A DNA stretch of 34,898 nucleotides, taken from Melioribacter sp. (GTDB lineage Bacteria > Bacteroidota > Ignavibacteria > Ignavibacteriales > Melioribacteraceae). Made by a program: the position numbers and the translations under genes. How positions within the stretch are numbered: position 1 is the stretch's first letter; the number at the start of each line of letters is the position of its first letter. This document shows, one piece after another, positions 1 through 8,010 of the stretch. The notes below the pieces were generated by a model, which had not been told where the DNA came from, did not search any database, and was given only the letters and a program-made list of their open reading frames with translations. The stretch lies in the NCBI GenBank assembly GCA_012026935.1, contig VEPI01000172.1:51986-86883 (forward strand). Direction: 5' to 3'.

Positions 1-14
1 AAGAAAGGGATCAC

Positions 15-1109
15 TTGAACGATAAGAGAGTAATAGTAGCAATGAGCGGCGGCGTAGATTCATCCGTAGCAGCAGCCTTGCTTCATAAACAAGGATATGA
101 AGTAATTGGCATTACAATGAAGACTTGGGGATTTATGGAAGTGGGCGGTGCGCCTAAACATGAATCCGGCTGCTGTTCATTAGATGCAATATTTGATGCG
201 AAGAACGTTGCAAACTCTTTCAATATCCCACATTACACAGTTGACTTCACCAAAGCATTCGAAGAAACAGTAATAGAAAATTTTGTTGATGAATATCTGA
301 ACGGTAGAACTCCGAATCCTTGTGTTGTGTGCAACAGAAAAATTAAATGGGAAGAACTTCTTAAGAAAGCAGATTCACTAGATGCAAAATATGTTGCCAC
401 CGGTCATTATGCAGTTGTAGAACACAATCCCGCTTTGAACAGATATTCATTAAAATATTCATTTGATCAGAAGAAGGATCAGACTTATGCGCTTTGGGGA
501 TTAACACAGGAAAGTTTAAGCCGTACACTTTTTCCTCTCGGCGGTTACACAAAAGACGATGTACGCAAACTTGCGGAAGAATTCGGTTTAAAAACAGCAA
601 AGAAACCGGATAGTCAGGAAATCTGTTTTGTTGCAGATGATAATTATGAAAGATTCCTACGCGAAAGAATTCCTGATGTAATGGATAAGGTTGAAGAAGG
701 AGATATTGTTTATCACGGAGAGAAAGTAGGCAAGCACAGGGGAATTCCGTTCTACACAGTTGGGCAGAGAAAAGGTTTGGGTTCTTTCGGTAAACCGGTT
801 TATGTTAAGAATATAGATCAAGAAACTAAAGTTGTTGAGCTTGGAGACAAAGAAGAACTGCTGGAAAGCGTCTGCGTTGCGGATGAGATCAATTATGTAA
901 GCAAATCATCTTTGAAAAAAGGTGAAATTGTTTTCGGAAAGATCCGCTACAGTGATAGAGCAGCTGCCGCAGAAATAATTTATGCAGATGAAAATCAAAT
1001 TAAAATAAATTTTGCAGAACCAAAAAACGCAATTACTCCGGGTCAATCATTGGTTTTGTACGATGAACAGGGCTATGTCCTTGCCGGCGGGATAATTAGA
1101 AAGTATTAA
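15..1109 (+). CDS. mnmA: tRNA-specific 2-thiouridylase MnmA
   Basis: This cytosolic enzyme installs the 2-thio group on the wobble uridine (U34) of tRNA Lys/Glu/Gln, using ATP and a persulfide relayed by sulfurtransferases. The PP-loop SGGVDSS is at residues 11-17. The expected catalytic pair is present: C103 in NPCVVCN and C204 in DSQEICFV. A GHY motif follows at 130-132. At 364 aa the length is normal for the family. The start is TTG, chosen because AAAGGGA lies just upstream at about 4-10 and the family begins only a few residues before the PP-loop. The gene is complete, but its upstream context is cut by the window edge. Identification is secure. Confidence 0.96.
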   Translation: MNDKRVIVAMSGGVDSSVAAALLHKQGYEVIGITMKTWGFMEVGGAPKHESGCCSLDAIFDAKNVANSFNIPHYTVDFTKAFEETVIENFVDEYLNGRTPNPCVVCNRKIKWEELLKKADSLDAKYVATGHYAVVEHNPALNRYSLKYSFDQKKDQTYALWGLTQESLSRTLFPLGGYTKDDVRKLAEEFGLKTAKKPDSQEICFVADDNYERFLRERIPDVMDKVEEGDIVYHGEKVGKHRGIPFYTVGQRKGLGSFGKPVYVKNIDQETKVVELGDKEELLESVCVADEINYVSKSSLKKGEIVFGKIRYSDRAAAAEIIYADENQIKINFAEPKNAITPGQSLVLYDEQGYVLAGGIIRKY

Positions 1110-1210
1110 CATTATACTTTCATTATTTGTATGTAATTACGATATTTGCAAAGTGTTTTAAGGTGAAATATTAAACCAACAACATTAAATCGTTTTCTAA
1201 TTGGAGGTAA

Positions 1211-1747
1211 GTCTTCGAACGGAAATTCGGAACAAATGGATCACTTAACGCTAAAGTTTTACTCCTCAATCAAAGCTACGAACCGCTTACAATCTGCAAC
1301 GTAAAAAAAGCAGTTGTATTAATTTTTCTAGGAAAGGCAGAATTAGTAGTTAATAACGAAAAAAAAAGCATTCATACGGTTTACAAAGCTTTTCCATGGC
1401 CAAGTATCATACGGCTTAATGATTATATAAAAGTACCTTACAAAAAAATTATTCTAACCAGAAGAAATATTTTAAAACGCGACGGACATAAATGCGCTTA
1501 CTGCGGCAGAGCCGATCTTCCATTGACACTCGATCATGTAATTCCCAGATCGAAAGGCGGAGATGATAGCTGGGAAAATCTTGTTGCCGCTTGTCTTCCT
1601 TGCAACAACCGGAAAGGAGACCACACTCCGGAAGAATCTCACTTAAAATTGAAAGTTAAACCGTACGCTCCGAACCATATCATGTTTATTAGGAATAACG
1701 CCGGGCGTTTAGATGATTCTTGGAAACAGTACCTGTTCCAATCGTAA
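1211..1747 (+). CDS. HNH endonuclease, 5' end apparently frame-broken
   Basis: The HNH nuclease core is in the C-terminal half: CAYCG (first Cys codon at 1493), DHVIPRSKGG, then CLPCNNRKG, giving the paired CxxC zinc ligands and the DH catalytic motif. The N-terminal part (NAKVLLLNQSYEPLTI, from 1247) matches the usual start of small Bacteroidota HNH proteins. The open frame runs from a stop at 1208-1210 to 1747 but contains no ATG, GTG or TTG before 1523, which would remove half the protein. An ATG at 1236 is one frame off; a single extra T near 1241 would give M-D-S-L-N-A-K-V and about 168 aa. I therefore give the whole open frame. It may be a pseudogene, a sequencing error or a gene with an unusual start. 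The cellular role of these stand-alone HNH proteins is unclear. Confidence 0.75.
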   Translation, partial: VFERKFGTNGSLNAKVLLLNQSYEPLTICNVKKAVVLIFLGKAELVVNNEKKSIHTVYKAFPWPSIIRLNDYIKVPYKKIILTRRNILKRDGHKCAYCGRADLPLTLDHVIPRSKGGDDSWENLVAACLPCNNRKGDHTPEESHLKLKVKPYAPNHIMFIRNNAGRLDDSWKQYLFQS

Positions 1748-1804
1748 CAAATTTCAAAAAACTAGAATTTGTCACTATACTTAAGATTCCATTTAGTGTA
1801 CAAA

Positions 1805-1837
1805 TTGAGAGACTGAGCTAATTTTTCATTATAATTG
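1805..1837 (+). promoter_or_regulatory. Candidate promoter for the trpS run
   Basis: TTGAGA at 1805-1810 is followed 19 bases later by TATAAT at 1830-1835, within TATAATTG, which approximates the Bacteroidota TAnnTTTG box. It lies in the 120-base gap before trpS, 33 bases upstream of the ATG. AT-rich sequence makes chance matches common, so this is tentative. Confidence 0.35.
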
Positions 1838-1869
1838 CACATCTAATTAAATTTCGATAAAATCCTATT

Positions 1870-2856
1870 ATGGCAAAGAAAAGAATTCTTAGCGGAATGC
1901 GTCCTACAGGCAAATTGCATTTAGGCAATTATGTCGGCGCATTAGAAAACTGGATAAAACTTCAGGATGAATATGAGAATTATCATCTTGTTGCAGATTA
2001 TCATGTTTTAACAACTGATCTATCAACCGATGAGATCTACCAGAATACGCTTGAAATGGTAGCAGATTGGCTGTCGGCCGGTTTAGATCCGGAAAAGTCA
2101 CCAATGTTCAGGCAATCGCAAATTAAAGAGCATACGGAGTTGTTCTTAATTTGTTCCATGCTGATTACAAAGGCACGACTTGAGCGTAATCCTACACTAA
2201 AAGAGCAGGTGCGCGATCTGAATATTGAAAATTTAGTTTACGGACATCTCGGTTATCCTGTACTTCAAGCAGCGGATATTTTATTATACAAAGGTGATGC
2301 TGTTCCGGTTGGTGAAGACCAGCTTCCGCATATTGAGATCACTCGTGAAATTGCAAGAAGATTTAATGCTCAGTACTCACCAAACAAACCGGTATTTCCT
2401 GAACCGGAAGGTTTTGTAACAAACTTTGCGCGTTTGCCAGGTTTAGATGGACATCGAATGAGTAAATCTCTTGGCAATGTAATTTTACTTTCCGATGATG
2501 CGGAAACCGTAAAACAAAAATTGCGTAAGGCTGTAACCGATCCTCAGAAATTAAGAAAGAACGATCCGGGAAGACCGGAAATATGTTTGGTCTTTACTTA
2601 TCACAAAAAATTTAATCCGGGAGAAATTCCCGCAATTGAAAAAGATTGCAGAAGCGGTGCACTCGGCTGTGTGGATTGTAAATTAAATTGTGCAGCAAAG
2701 ATCAATAACATTCTTGCACCGATACTAGAAAAAAGAAAAACTTTCGAAAAGAATTTTGATCTTGTTAAAGATGTTTTAAGTGACGGCGAGAAAAAAGCAA
2801 AAGTAATTGCACAGCAGACAATGAACGAAGTTCATCAAAAAATGAAAATGGGTTGA
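1870..2856 (+). CDS. trpS: Tryptophan-tRNA ligase, with candidate Fe-S cysteines
   Basis: This class I aminoacyl-tRNA synthetase charges tRNA-Trp in the cytosol. The HIGH-type motif is HLGN at residues 17-20 and the KMSKS loop is HRMSKS at 195-200. At 328 aa it is a typical bacterial length. C239, C260, C267 and C270 form C-x20-C-x6-C-x2-C, with an extra C274. This closely resembles the motif (C-x22-C-x6-C-x2-C) that binds a 4Fe-4S cluster near the anticodon-binding region of Thermotoga maritima TrpRS. Cluster binding here is inference. The stop codon is one base before the scpA GTG, so the two are very probably co-transcribed. Confidence 0.97.
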   Translation: MAKKRILSGMRPTGKLHLGNYVGALENWIKLQDEYENYHLVADYHVLTTDLSTDEIYQNTLEMVADWLSAGLDPEKSPMFRQSQIKEHTELFLICSMLITKARLERNPTLKEQVRDLNIENLVYGHLGYPVLQAADILLYKGDAVPVGEDQLPHIEITREIARRFNAQYSPNKPVFPEPEGFVTNFARLPGLDGHRMSKSLGNVILLSDDAETVKQKLRKAVTDPQKLRKNDPGRPEICLVFTYHKKFNPGEIPAIEKDCRSGALGCVDCKLNCAAKINNILAPILEKRKTFEKNFDLVKDVLSDGEKKAKVIAQQTMNEVHQKMKMG

Positions 2857-2857
2857 T

Positions 2858-3577
2858 GTGTATAAAATAAGTTTACAAGATTTTGAAGGTCCGCTCGATC
2901 TGCTTCTCTTTTTCCTACGAAGAGATGAATTGGATATTTATGATATTCCGATCTCGCGTATAACTCACGAGTTTATGGATTATCTTCATCTTCTAGAACA
3001 ACTCGATCTTGAAGTTGCCGGCGATTTTATTTTGATGGCTGCAACTTTAATGCAGATTAAAGTTAGAATGCTGCTGCCGAGAGAAGTTGATGAGAAAGGT
3101 GAAGAGATTGATCCGCGCGCCGAATTAGTTAAAGCTCTTCTTGAGTACAAAAGATATAAAGAAATGTCGGAAGAACTTTCTTTTATGGAAGCCAACCAGA
3201 GAAAATATAATTACCGGGGAAATTTTAATGAGGATCCGAAAGAAACGACTACAGATTACGGTGTGCTTCTTAAGAACATCACCATATATGATTTGATTAA
3301 AGCATTTAAAAAAGTTTTACTTGAAAAACCGGCTGAACCGGTACATCAAATTAAAAAGTGGAACATAACAATTGACGAACAGATGGATTATATAACTGCA
3401 AAGCTGGGAGAAAAAAATCAAATTGATTTTCTAGATTTGATGATAGATCTGCGTGAAAAAATTAAAATTGTTGTTACTTTTATTGCGATTTTGGAAATGG
3501 TTAAAGCGGGGAAGATCGGTCTTCGTGCATCAAATAAACTAAACGATTTTATCATTTACGGATTGGCCAATGGATAA
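2858..3577 (+). CDS. scpA: Segregation and condensation protein ScpA
   Basis: ScpA is the kleisin subunit of the bacterial SMC-ScpAB condensin, bridging the SMC heads on chromosomal DNA. The family opening is obvious: FEGPLDLLL at residues 9-17, followed by the helical region with LMQIKVRMLLP that contacts the SMC neck. The C-terminal winged-helix region ends the 239-aa protein, close to the family's usual length of about 250. The GTG start at 2858 fits the conserved N-terminus; the ATG at 2856 is out of frame and hits a stop at once. Its end overlaps scpB by 8 bases, which suggests translational coupling. No smc gene is in the window. Confidence 0.95.
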   Translation: MYKISLQDFEGPLDLLLFFLRRDELDIYDIPISRITHEFMDYLHLLEQLDLEVAGDFILMAATLMQIKVRMLLPREVDEKGEEIDPRAELVKALLEYKRYKEMSEELSFMEANQRKYNYRGNFNEDPKETTTDYGVLLKNITIYDLIKAFKKVLLEKPAEPVHQIKKWNITIDEQMDYITAKLGEKNQIDFLDLMIDLREKIKIVVTFIAILEMVKAGKIGLRASNKLNDFIIYGLANG

Positions 3578-4262
3578 TATTTATAATTCGGTTATAGAAG
3601 CATTGATCTTTGCTTCGGATGATCCTTTAACTCCGGCAGAAATTATTAATGCTGTTAAAGAAATTGACGGACCGGATACTGAGATCACTGAAGATGATAT
3701 AGAAAAAACCGTTGATGAGTTAAATATAAAATATGATGAAAATGGAATTGCATTTACCATTTTGAAAATCGCTCACGGTTATATCCACGCAACAAAACCG
3801 GACCATGCAAAGTATGTGGGATATCTCTCAACGGAAAAAACAAAAAGGAGATTAAGCCCTGCTGCTTTAGAAACGCTTGCGATGATTGCATATAAACAAC
3901 CGCTAACAAAACCTGAATTGGAATCAATACGCGGAGTGAATTCGGATTATACTCTAAACACTTTGCTGGAAAAAAATCTTGTTACAATTGCCGGAAGAGC
4001 TGAAACTGTTGGCCGGCCGCTTCTCTATGTAACAACGGATGAATTTTTAAAATATTTTGGATTGAAGCAGATAAGTGATTTACCTAAACCCCGTGAGATA
4101 GAAGAGATCATGAAGGATGAAGATTTTCTTGAACAGAAACGCAGAATTATGATGAGCGGTGTTGAAGAGAAAGCTGAAGAAGAAGAATTGCAGTCTGAAC
4201 TTGAGCAGGACAACGAAATAGAATCAGAATTAGAAGAAGATAATGAAAATACGATTGAATAG
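3570..4262 (+). CDS. scpB: Segregation and condensation protein ScpB
   Basis: ScpB dimers bind ScpA and regulate the SMC condensin. The protein has two winged-helix domains; the second contains the conserved LSPAALETLAMIAYKQPLT stretch at about residues 95-113 and GRPLLYVTT near 148-156. The last 30 residues or so are strongly acidic (runs of E and D) and probably disordered, as in many ScpB proteins. Length is 230 aa. It overlaps scpA by 8 bases upstream and the pseudouridine synthase gene by 20 bases downstream. Confidence 0.95.
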   Translation: MDNIYNSVIEALIFASDDPLTPAEIINAVKEIDGPDTEITEDDIEKTVDELNIKYDENGIAFTILKIAHGYIHATKPDHAKYVGYLSTEKTKRRLSPAALETLAMIAYKQPLTKPELESIRGVNSDYTLNTLLEKNLVTIAGRAETVGRPLLYVTTDEFLKYFGLKQISDLPKPREIEEIMKDEDFLEQKRRIMMSGVEEKAEEEELQSELEQDNEIESELEEDNENTIE

Positions 4263-4956
4263 GTTTCTCTCCGAATGCGGGATTGCCTCAAGAAGAAAAT
4301 CCGAAGAGTTCATTTTAGAAGGAAGAGTTCAGGTAAACGGAAAAACTGTAATTGATCTTGCTTTCTTTCTTGATCCTGATACAGATCAAGTTGCTCTTGA
4401 CGGTGAGAAAATAAAACCGCAGAAGAAAGTTTACTTCCTTTTGAACAAACCAAAAGCATTTATCACTTCAACGGAAGATGATAAAGGAAGAAAGACAGTT
4501 CTTGATCTTATAGAAACGAACCAAAAAATATTTCCGGTTGGAAGATTAGACTACGATACAACCGGCGTTCTACTTTTAACCAATGACGGTGATTTCACAA
4601 ATTTTCTAACTCATCCTAGTAATCATGTGCCGCGGGAATATAAAGTAACATTGAACAAACCGCTTCTTGAAGAGGATAAACTTAAACTGCTCAAAGGAAT
4701 TACTCTTGATAGAAGAAGAAGCCGTTTTGAAGCAATTAAATTTCCTATTCGAAACCGTTTTGACAAATTAGTTGTAACAACGGTGGAAGGAAGAAATCAT
4801 TTTGTAAAAAATATGTTTCTTGCACTCGGTTATTTTGTTGATGAATTAGACCGTGAAAGTTTCGGCGGATTTACGGTTAAAGGAATTCCAAAAGGCGGTT
4901 ATAGAAAATTATCTTATCAAGAAATAAAAAATATTTATGATAAATACGGTAAGTAA
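4243..4956 (+). CDS. Pseudouridine synthase, RluB/RsuA family
   Basis: This enzyme converts specific uridines in rRNA to pseudouridine. An S4 RNA-binding domain occupies about residues 1-60 (RLNRFLSECGIASRR). The catalytic domain carries GRLDYDTTGVLLLTNDG, with D103 as the catalytic aspartate. The 237-aa length suits the RluB/RsuA/RluE/RluF group. Position next to scpAB is the classic location of rluB, which favours 23S rRNA modification, but the exact target uridine cannot be read from the sequence. It starts inside the 3' end of scpB (20-base overlap) and overlaps dacB by 20 bases. Confidence 0.93.
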   Translation: MKIRLNRFLSECGIASRRKSEEFILEGRVQVNGKTVIDLAFFLDPDTDQVALDGEKIKPQKKVYFLLNKPKAFITSTEDDKGRKTVLDLIETNQKIFPVGRLDYDTTGVLLLTNDGDFTNFLTHPSNHVPREYKVTLNKPLLEEDKLKLLKGITLDRRRSRFEAIKFPIRNRFDKLVVTTVEGRNHFVKNMFLALGYFVDELDRESFGGFTVKGIPKGGYRKLSYQEIKNIYDKYGK

Positions 4957-6445
4957 AATATTTTTTGTTCTGCTGGTCTTTACAACTATTCTTTTTTCAC
5001 AGCAGAAAGATACTTTGAATGAGAGAAAGAGCGGCCAAAGTTTAAATTCTCTTGTTGAGCTGCGCGATCAGCTTGACGATTATTTCAACGATAAGAATTT
5101 CAGTGACGCTGTTTGGGGAGTAATGATAAAATCGTTGAAGACAGGAGAAGTCATCTATAAACGGAATGCCGATAAACTTTTCATTCCCGCTTCCAACATG
5201 AAATTATTTACAGGCGCTGCGGCTATAATTCTACTCGGTTCCGATTTCACTTATGAAACAAATTTTTATGTTAATGGTGATATCGAAAAAGGTTTGCTTA
5301 AAGGGGATCTGATAATTCAAGGTGCCGGAGATCCAACAATATCAAACCGGTTTTATGAAGGTTCACATACAAAAATATTTGAAGATTGGGCAGACTCGCT
5401 TAAAGCAAAAGGCATCTGGGCAATAACAGGAAATATATACGGAGATGATTCTTATTTCGATAATGTAGGGCTTGGAAAAGGCTGGACATTAGATTATGAA
5501 TCAAGCTGGTTCGAAGCTCCCAGCGGTGCGTTAAGTTATGATGATAACAGTATTGAGATAAAGATTGAGCCAACTGAAATTAATCATCCGGCAAAAATTT
5601 CTATTATTCCGGAAACTAAATTTGTTCAGCTTGCGCCAAAAGTAATTACTGTTGATGAAAATTCGGAACAATCTGTTTCTATACAAAGATTGCGCGGGAC
5701 AAATCTAATTAGTGTAACCGGTAATATTAAAAAAGATTCAAAACCGGTTAGCGAACATGTCTCTATAACTGATCCTACAATGTTTTTTCTAACAGTTCTT
5801 AAAGAAGTGTTCGAACAAAAGGGAATTATAGTTAAAGGAAAAATCGGCGGAATAGACACTGCAGAAAAAAATATTCAGTCGGATGACCTTACCCCCATAT
5901 TCACACACAGATCCGTTCCGTTAAAAATGATCCTTAAAGAATTAAATAAGAACAGTAATAATTTTTATGCTGAACAGATTCTCAAAACAATTGGTCTAGA
6001 GATTTATAATTTCGGAACAATTGAAAACGGAGTTAAAGCTTGTAATGATTTTTTTAATACGATGGGAATAAATCCGGAAAGTATGGTAATGGCAGACGGC
6101 TCTGGTTTATCACGTTTAAATTTGGTAACACCAAGGCAGATTGTAAATCTTTTATCATACATGAGCAAGAGCGATGAATTTTCGAAATTTTATGAATCGT
6201 TACCGATTGCAGGTGTTGATGGAACTTTAATTGACAGAATGAAAAGAACTTCAGCTGAAAATAATGTTAGGGCAAAAGCGGGATACAACAATAATGTTTC
6301 TGCGCTTTCGGGTTACTTAAAAACAATTTCCGGTGAACAGTTTGTTTTTTCTATGATGGTAAATAATTATTTAGTTCCACCGGCTCTTGCAAATTATATA
6401 GAGGATAATGTCTGCCACCGTCTTGTAAATTTTATTAGAAATTAA
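4937..6445 (+). CDS. dacB: D-alanyl-D-alanine carboxypeptidase/endopeptidase, PBP4-like (S13)
   Basis: This is a periplasmic low-molecular-weight penicillin-binding protein that trims D-Ala or cleaves peptide cross-links in peptidoglycan. An N-terminal signal peptide is visible (hydrophobic residues 8-20, then SQQ). Motif 1 SxxK is S86-N-M-K89 in PASNMK; motif 2 is S340-N-N342. The third motif, usually KTG, reads K447-A-G449 within VRAKAGYNNN, so the threonine is alanine. A large insert between motifs 1 and 2 is typical of S13 enzymes, and the length (502 aa) fits. The start overlaps the pseudouridine synthase gene by 20 bases; the following lysS begins 35 bases downstream. Confidence 0.93.
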   Translation: MINTVSKIFFVLLVFTTILFSQQKDTLNERKSGQSLNSLVELRDQLDDYFNDKNFSDAVWGVMIKSLKTGEVIYKRNADKLFIPASNMKLFTGAAAIILLGSDFTYETNFYVNGDIEKGLLKGDLIIQGAGDPTISNRFYEGSHTKIFEDWADSLKAKGIWAITGNIYGDDSYFDNVGLGKGWTLDYESSWFEAPSGALSYDDNSIEIKIEPTEINHPAKISIIPETKFVQLAPKVITVDENSEQSVSIQRLRGTNLISVTGNIKKDSKPVSEHVSITDPTMFFLTVLKEVFEQKGIIVKGKIGGIDTAEKNIQSDDLTPIFTHRSVPLKMILKELNKNSNNFYAEQILKTIGLEIYNFGTIENGVKACNDFFNTMGINPESMVMADGSGLSRLNLVTPRQIVNLLSYMSKSDEFSKFYESLPIAGVDGTLIDRMKRTSAENNVRAKAGYNNNVSALSGYLKTISGEQFVFSMMVNNYLVPPALANYIEDNVCHRLVNFIRN

Positions 6446-6480
6446 TTTTGTAATTATTAAGAAAGAATTTTGGAGGAATA

Positions 6481-8010
6481 TTGGAACCATTAAATCAAGA
6501 TTTAGATTTTAATGCGCTCATTCAACGAAGACATGACGAATTGAGAGAACTGCTTGCTAAAGGAATTCAACCGTTTGCTTACAGTTTTGACGTTGATCAT
6601 TATTCTGATGATATCAAAAATAATTTTGAAAAATATGAGAACAAAGATGTAAAAATTGCCGGAAGAATTATGGCAATACGCAGAATGGGCAAAGCGTCTT
6701 TCGCGCACATTCAGGATAAAGACGGTAAGATCCAAATCTATTTAAAGAAAGATGATGTTGGAGATTCTTACGAAGTATTTAAACTGCTTGATATAGGCGA
6801 CATAGTTGGAGTTGAAGGATTTGTTTTTAAAACAAAGACAGGTGAGATCTCTGTTCATTCTAAATCATTTACTCTTTTGTCTAAATCAATGAGACCGATT
6901 CCAATTCCGAAAGAGACAACTGATGAAAGCGGAAATAAAGTTGTGCACGATCAATTTGCCGATAAAGAAATGCGTTACCGCCAACGCTATCTTGATCTGA
7001 TATTGAATCCTGAAATTAAGGTTGTTTTTAAAACTCGATCGAAGATCGTAACAGAGATAAGAAAATATTTGGATGAAAACGGATTAGTTGAGGTAGAAAC
7101 ACCGATTCTACAGCCGTTATACGGCGGAGCTACCGCCCGTCCATTTTCTACACATCACAATGCTCTTGATATAGACCTCTTCTTGCGAATTGCCGATGAA
7201 CTCTATTTGAAGCGCTTAATAGTAGGCGGATTTGACGGTGTTTATGAAATATCTAAAGATTTCCGTAATGAAGGGATGGATAAAACACATAATCCCGAAT
7301 TTACTATGCTTGAACTTTACGTTGCTTACAAAGATTATTTCTGGATGATGTCGTTTGTAGAAAATATGGTTGCGAATATTGCAAAGAATGTTTTTAACAC
7401 CACCGAGTTCAACATTGAAGGAAATAAGATTAATTTTAATCCGCCATGGAAAAGAATTTCTATGGTTGACGAACTAAAAGAGAAAGTTGGTATAGATGTT
7501 CTGTTGGCTTCAAACGAAGAGCTCATAAAATTACTGAAAACAAAAAATGTTGATATGGAAGGCGGGGAGAGTAAAGGTAAATTAATTGATCTACTTTTCG
7601 AAGTAACAATTCAACCAACATTAGTTCAACCGACTTTTGTTACTGATTACCCAGTTGAACTTTCACCGCTTGCGAAAAAACACAGATCAAGAAAAGGACT
7701 TGTTGAAAGATTTGAAGGATTTGTTTTAGGACGTGAAATTTGCAATGCGTTTAGCGAACTGAACGATCCGATAGATCAACGAAGTAGATTTGAAGATCAA
7801 GCAAAGATGAAAGAAGAAGGCGATGAAGAAGCTCATCAGATTGATGAAGATTTTGTACGCGCTCTTGAATATGCAATGCCGCCGACAGCGGGACTTGGAG
7901 TCGGGATTGACAGATTAATTATGCTGTTAACAAATCAACCGTCAATCCGCGATGTTATTCTATTTCCACAAATGCGTCCTCAAAAGAAAGGATATAATGA
8001 AAAAGATTAG
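6481..8010 (+). CDS. lysS: Lysine-tRNA ligase (class II)
   Basis: This cytosolic enzyme charges tRNA-Lys. An N-terminal OB-fold anticodon-binding domain covers about residues 55-140. Class II motif 2 is at 261-280 (FRNEGMDKTHNPEF) and motif 3 near 471-479 (GLGVGIDRL). At 509 aa it matches bacterial LysRS. The start is TTG, supported by GGAGGA at 6472-6477 and by the reading frame beginning just ahead of the conserved N-terminus. The 3' end overlaps the protease gene by 14 bases. Confidence 0.97.
   Translation: MEPLNQDLDFNALIQRRHDELRELLAKGIQPFAYSFDVDHYSDDIKNNFEKYENKDVKIAGRIMAIRRMGKASFAHIQDKDGKIQIYLKKDDVGDSYEVFKLLDIGDIVGVEGFVFKTKTGEISVHSKSFTLLSKSMRPIPIPKETTDESGNKVVHDQFADKEMRYRQRYLDLILNPEIKVVFKTRSKIVTEIRKYLDENGLVEVETPILQPLYGGATARPFSTHHNALDIDLFLRIADELYLKRLIVGGFDGVYEISKDFRNEGMDKTHNPEFTMLELYVAYKDYFWMMSFVENMVANIAKNVFNTTEFNIEGNKINFNPPWKRISMVDELKEKVGIDVLLASNEELIKLLKTKNVDMEGGESKGKLIDLLFEVTIQPTLVQPTFVTDYPVELSPLAKKHRSRKGLVERFEGFVLGREICNAFSELNDPIDQRSRFEDQAKMKEEGDEEAHQIDEDFVRALEYAMPPTAGLGVGIDRLIMLLTNQPSIRDVILFPQMRPQKKGYNEKD

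Noticed and set aside
1747-1772. Inverted repeat ACAAATTTC/GAATTTGT after the HNH gene
   Set aside because: Short, AT-rich and imperfect, with no T-run; not supportable as a terminator.
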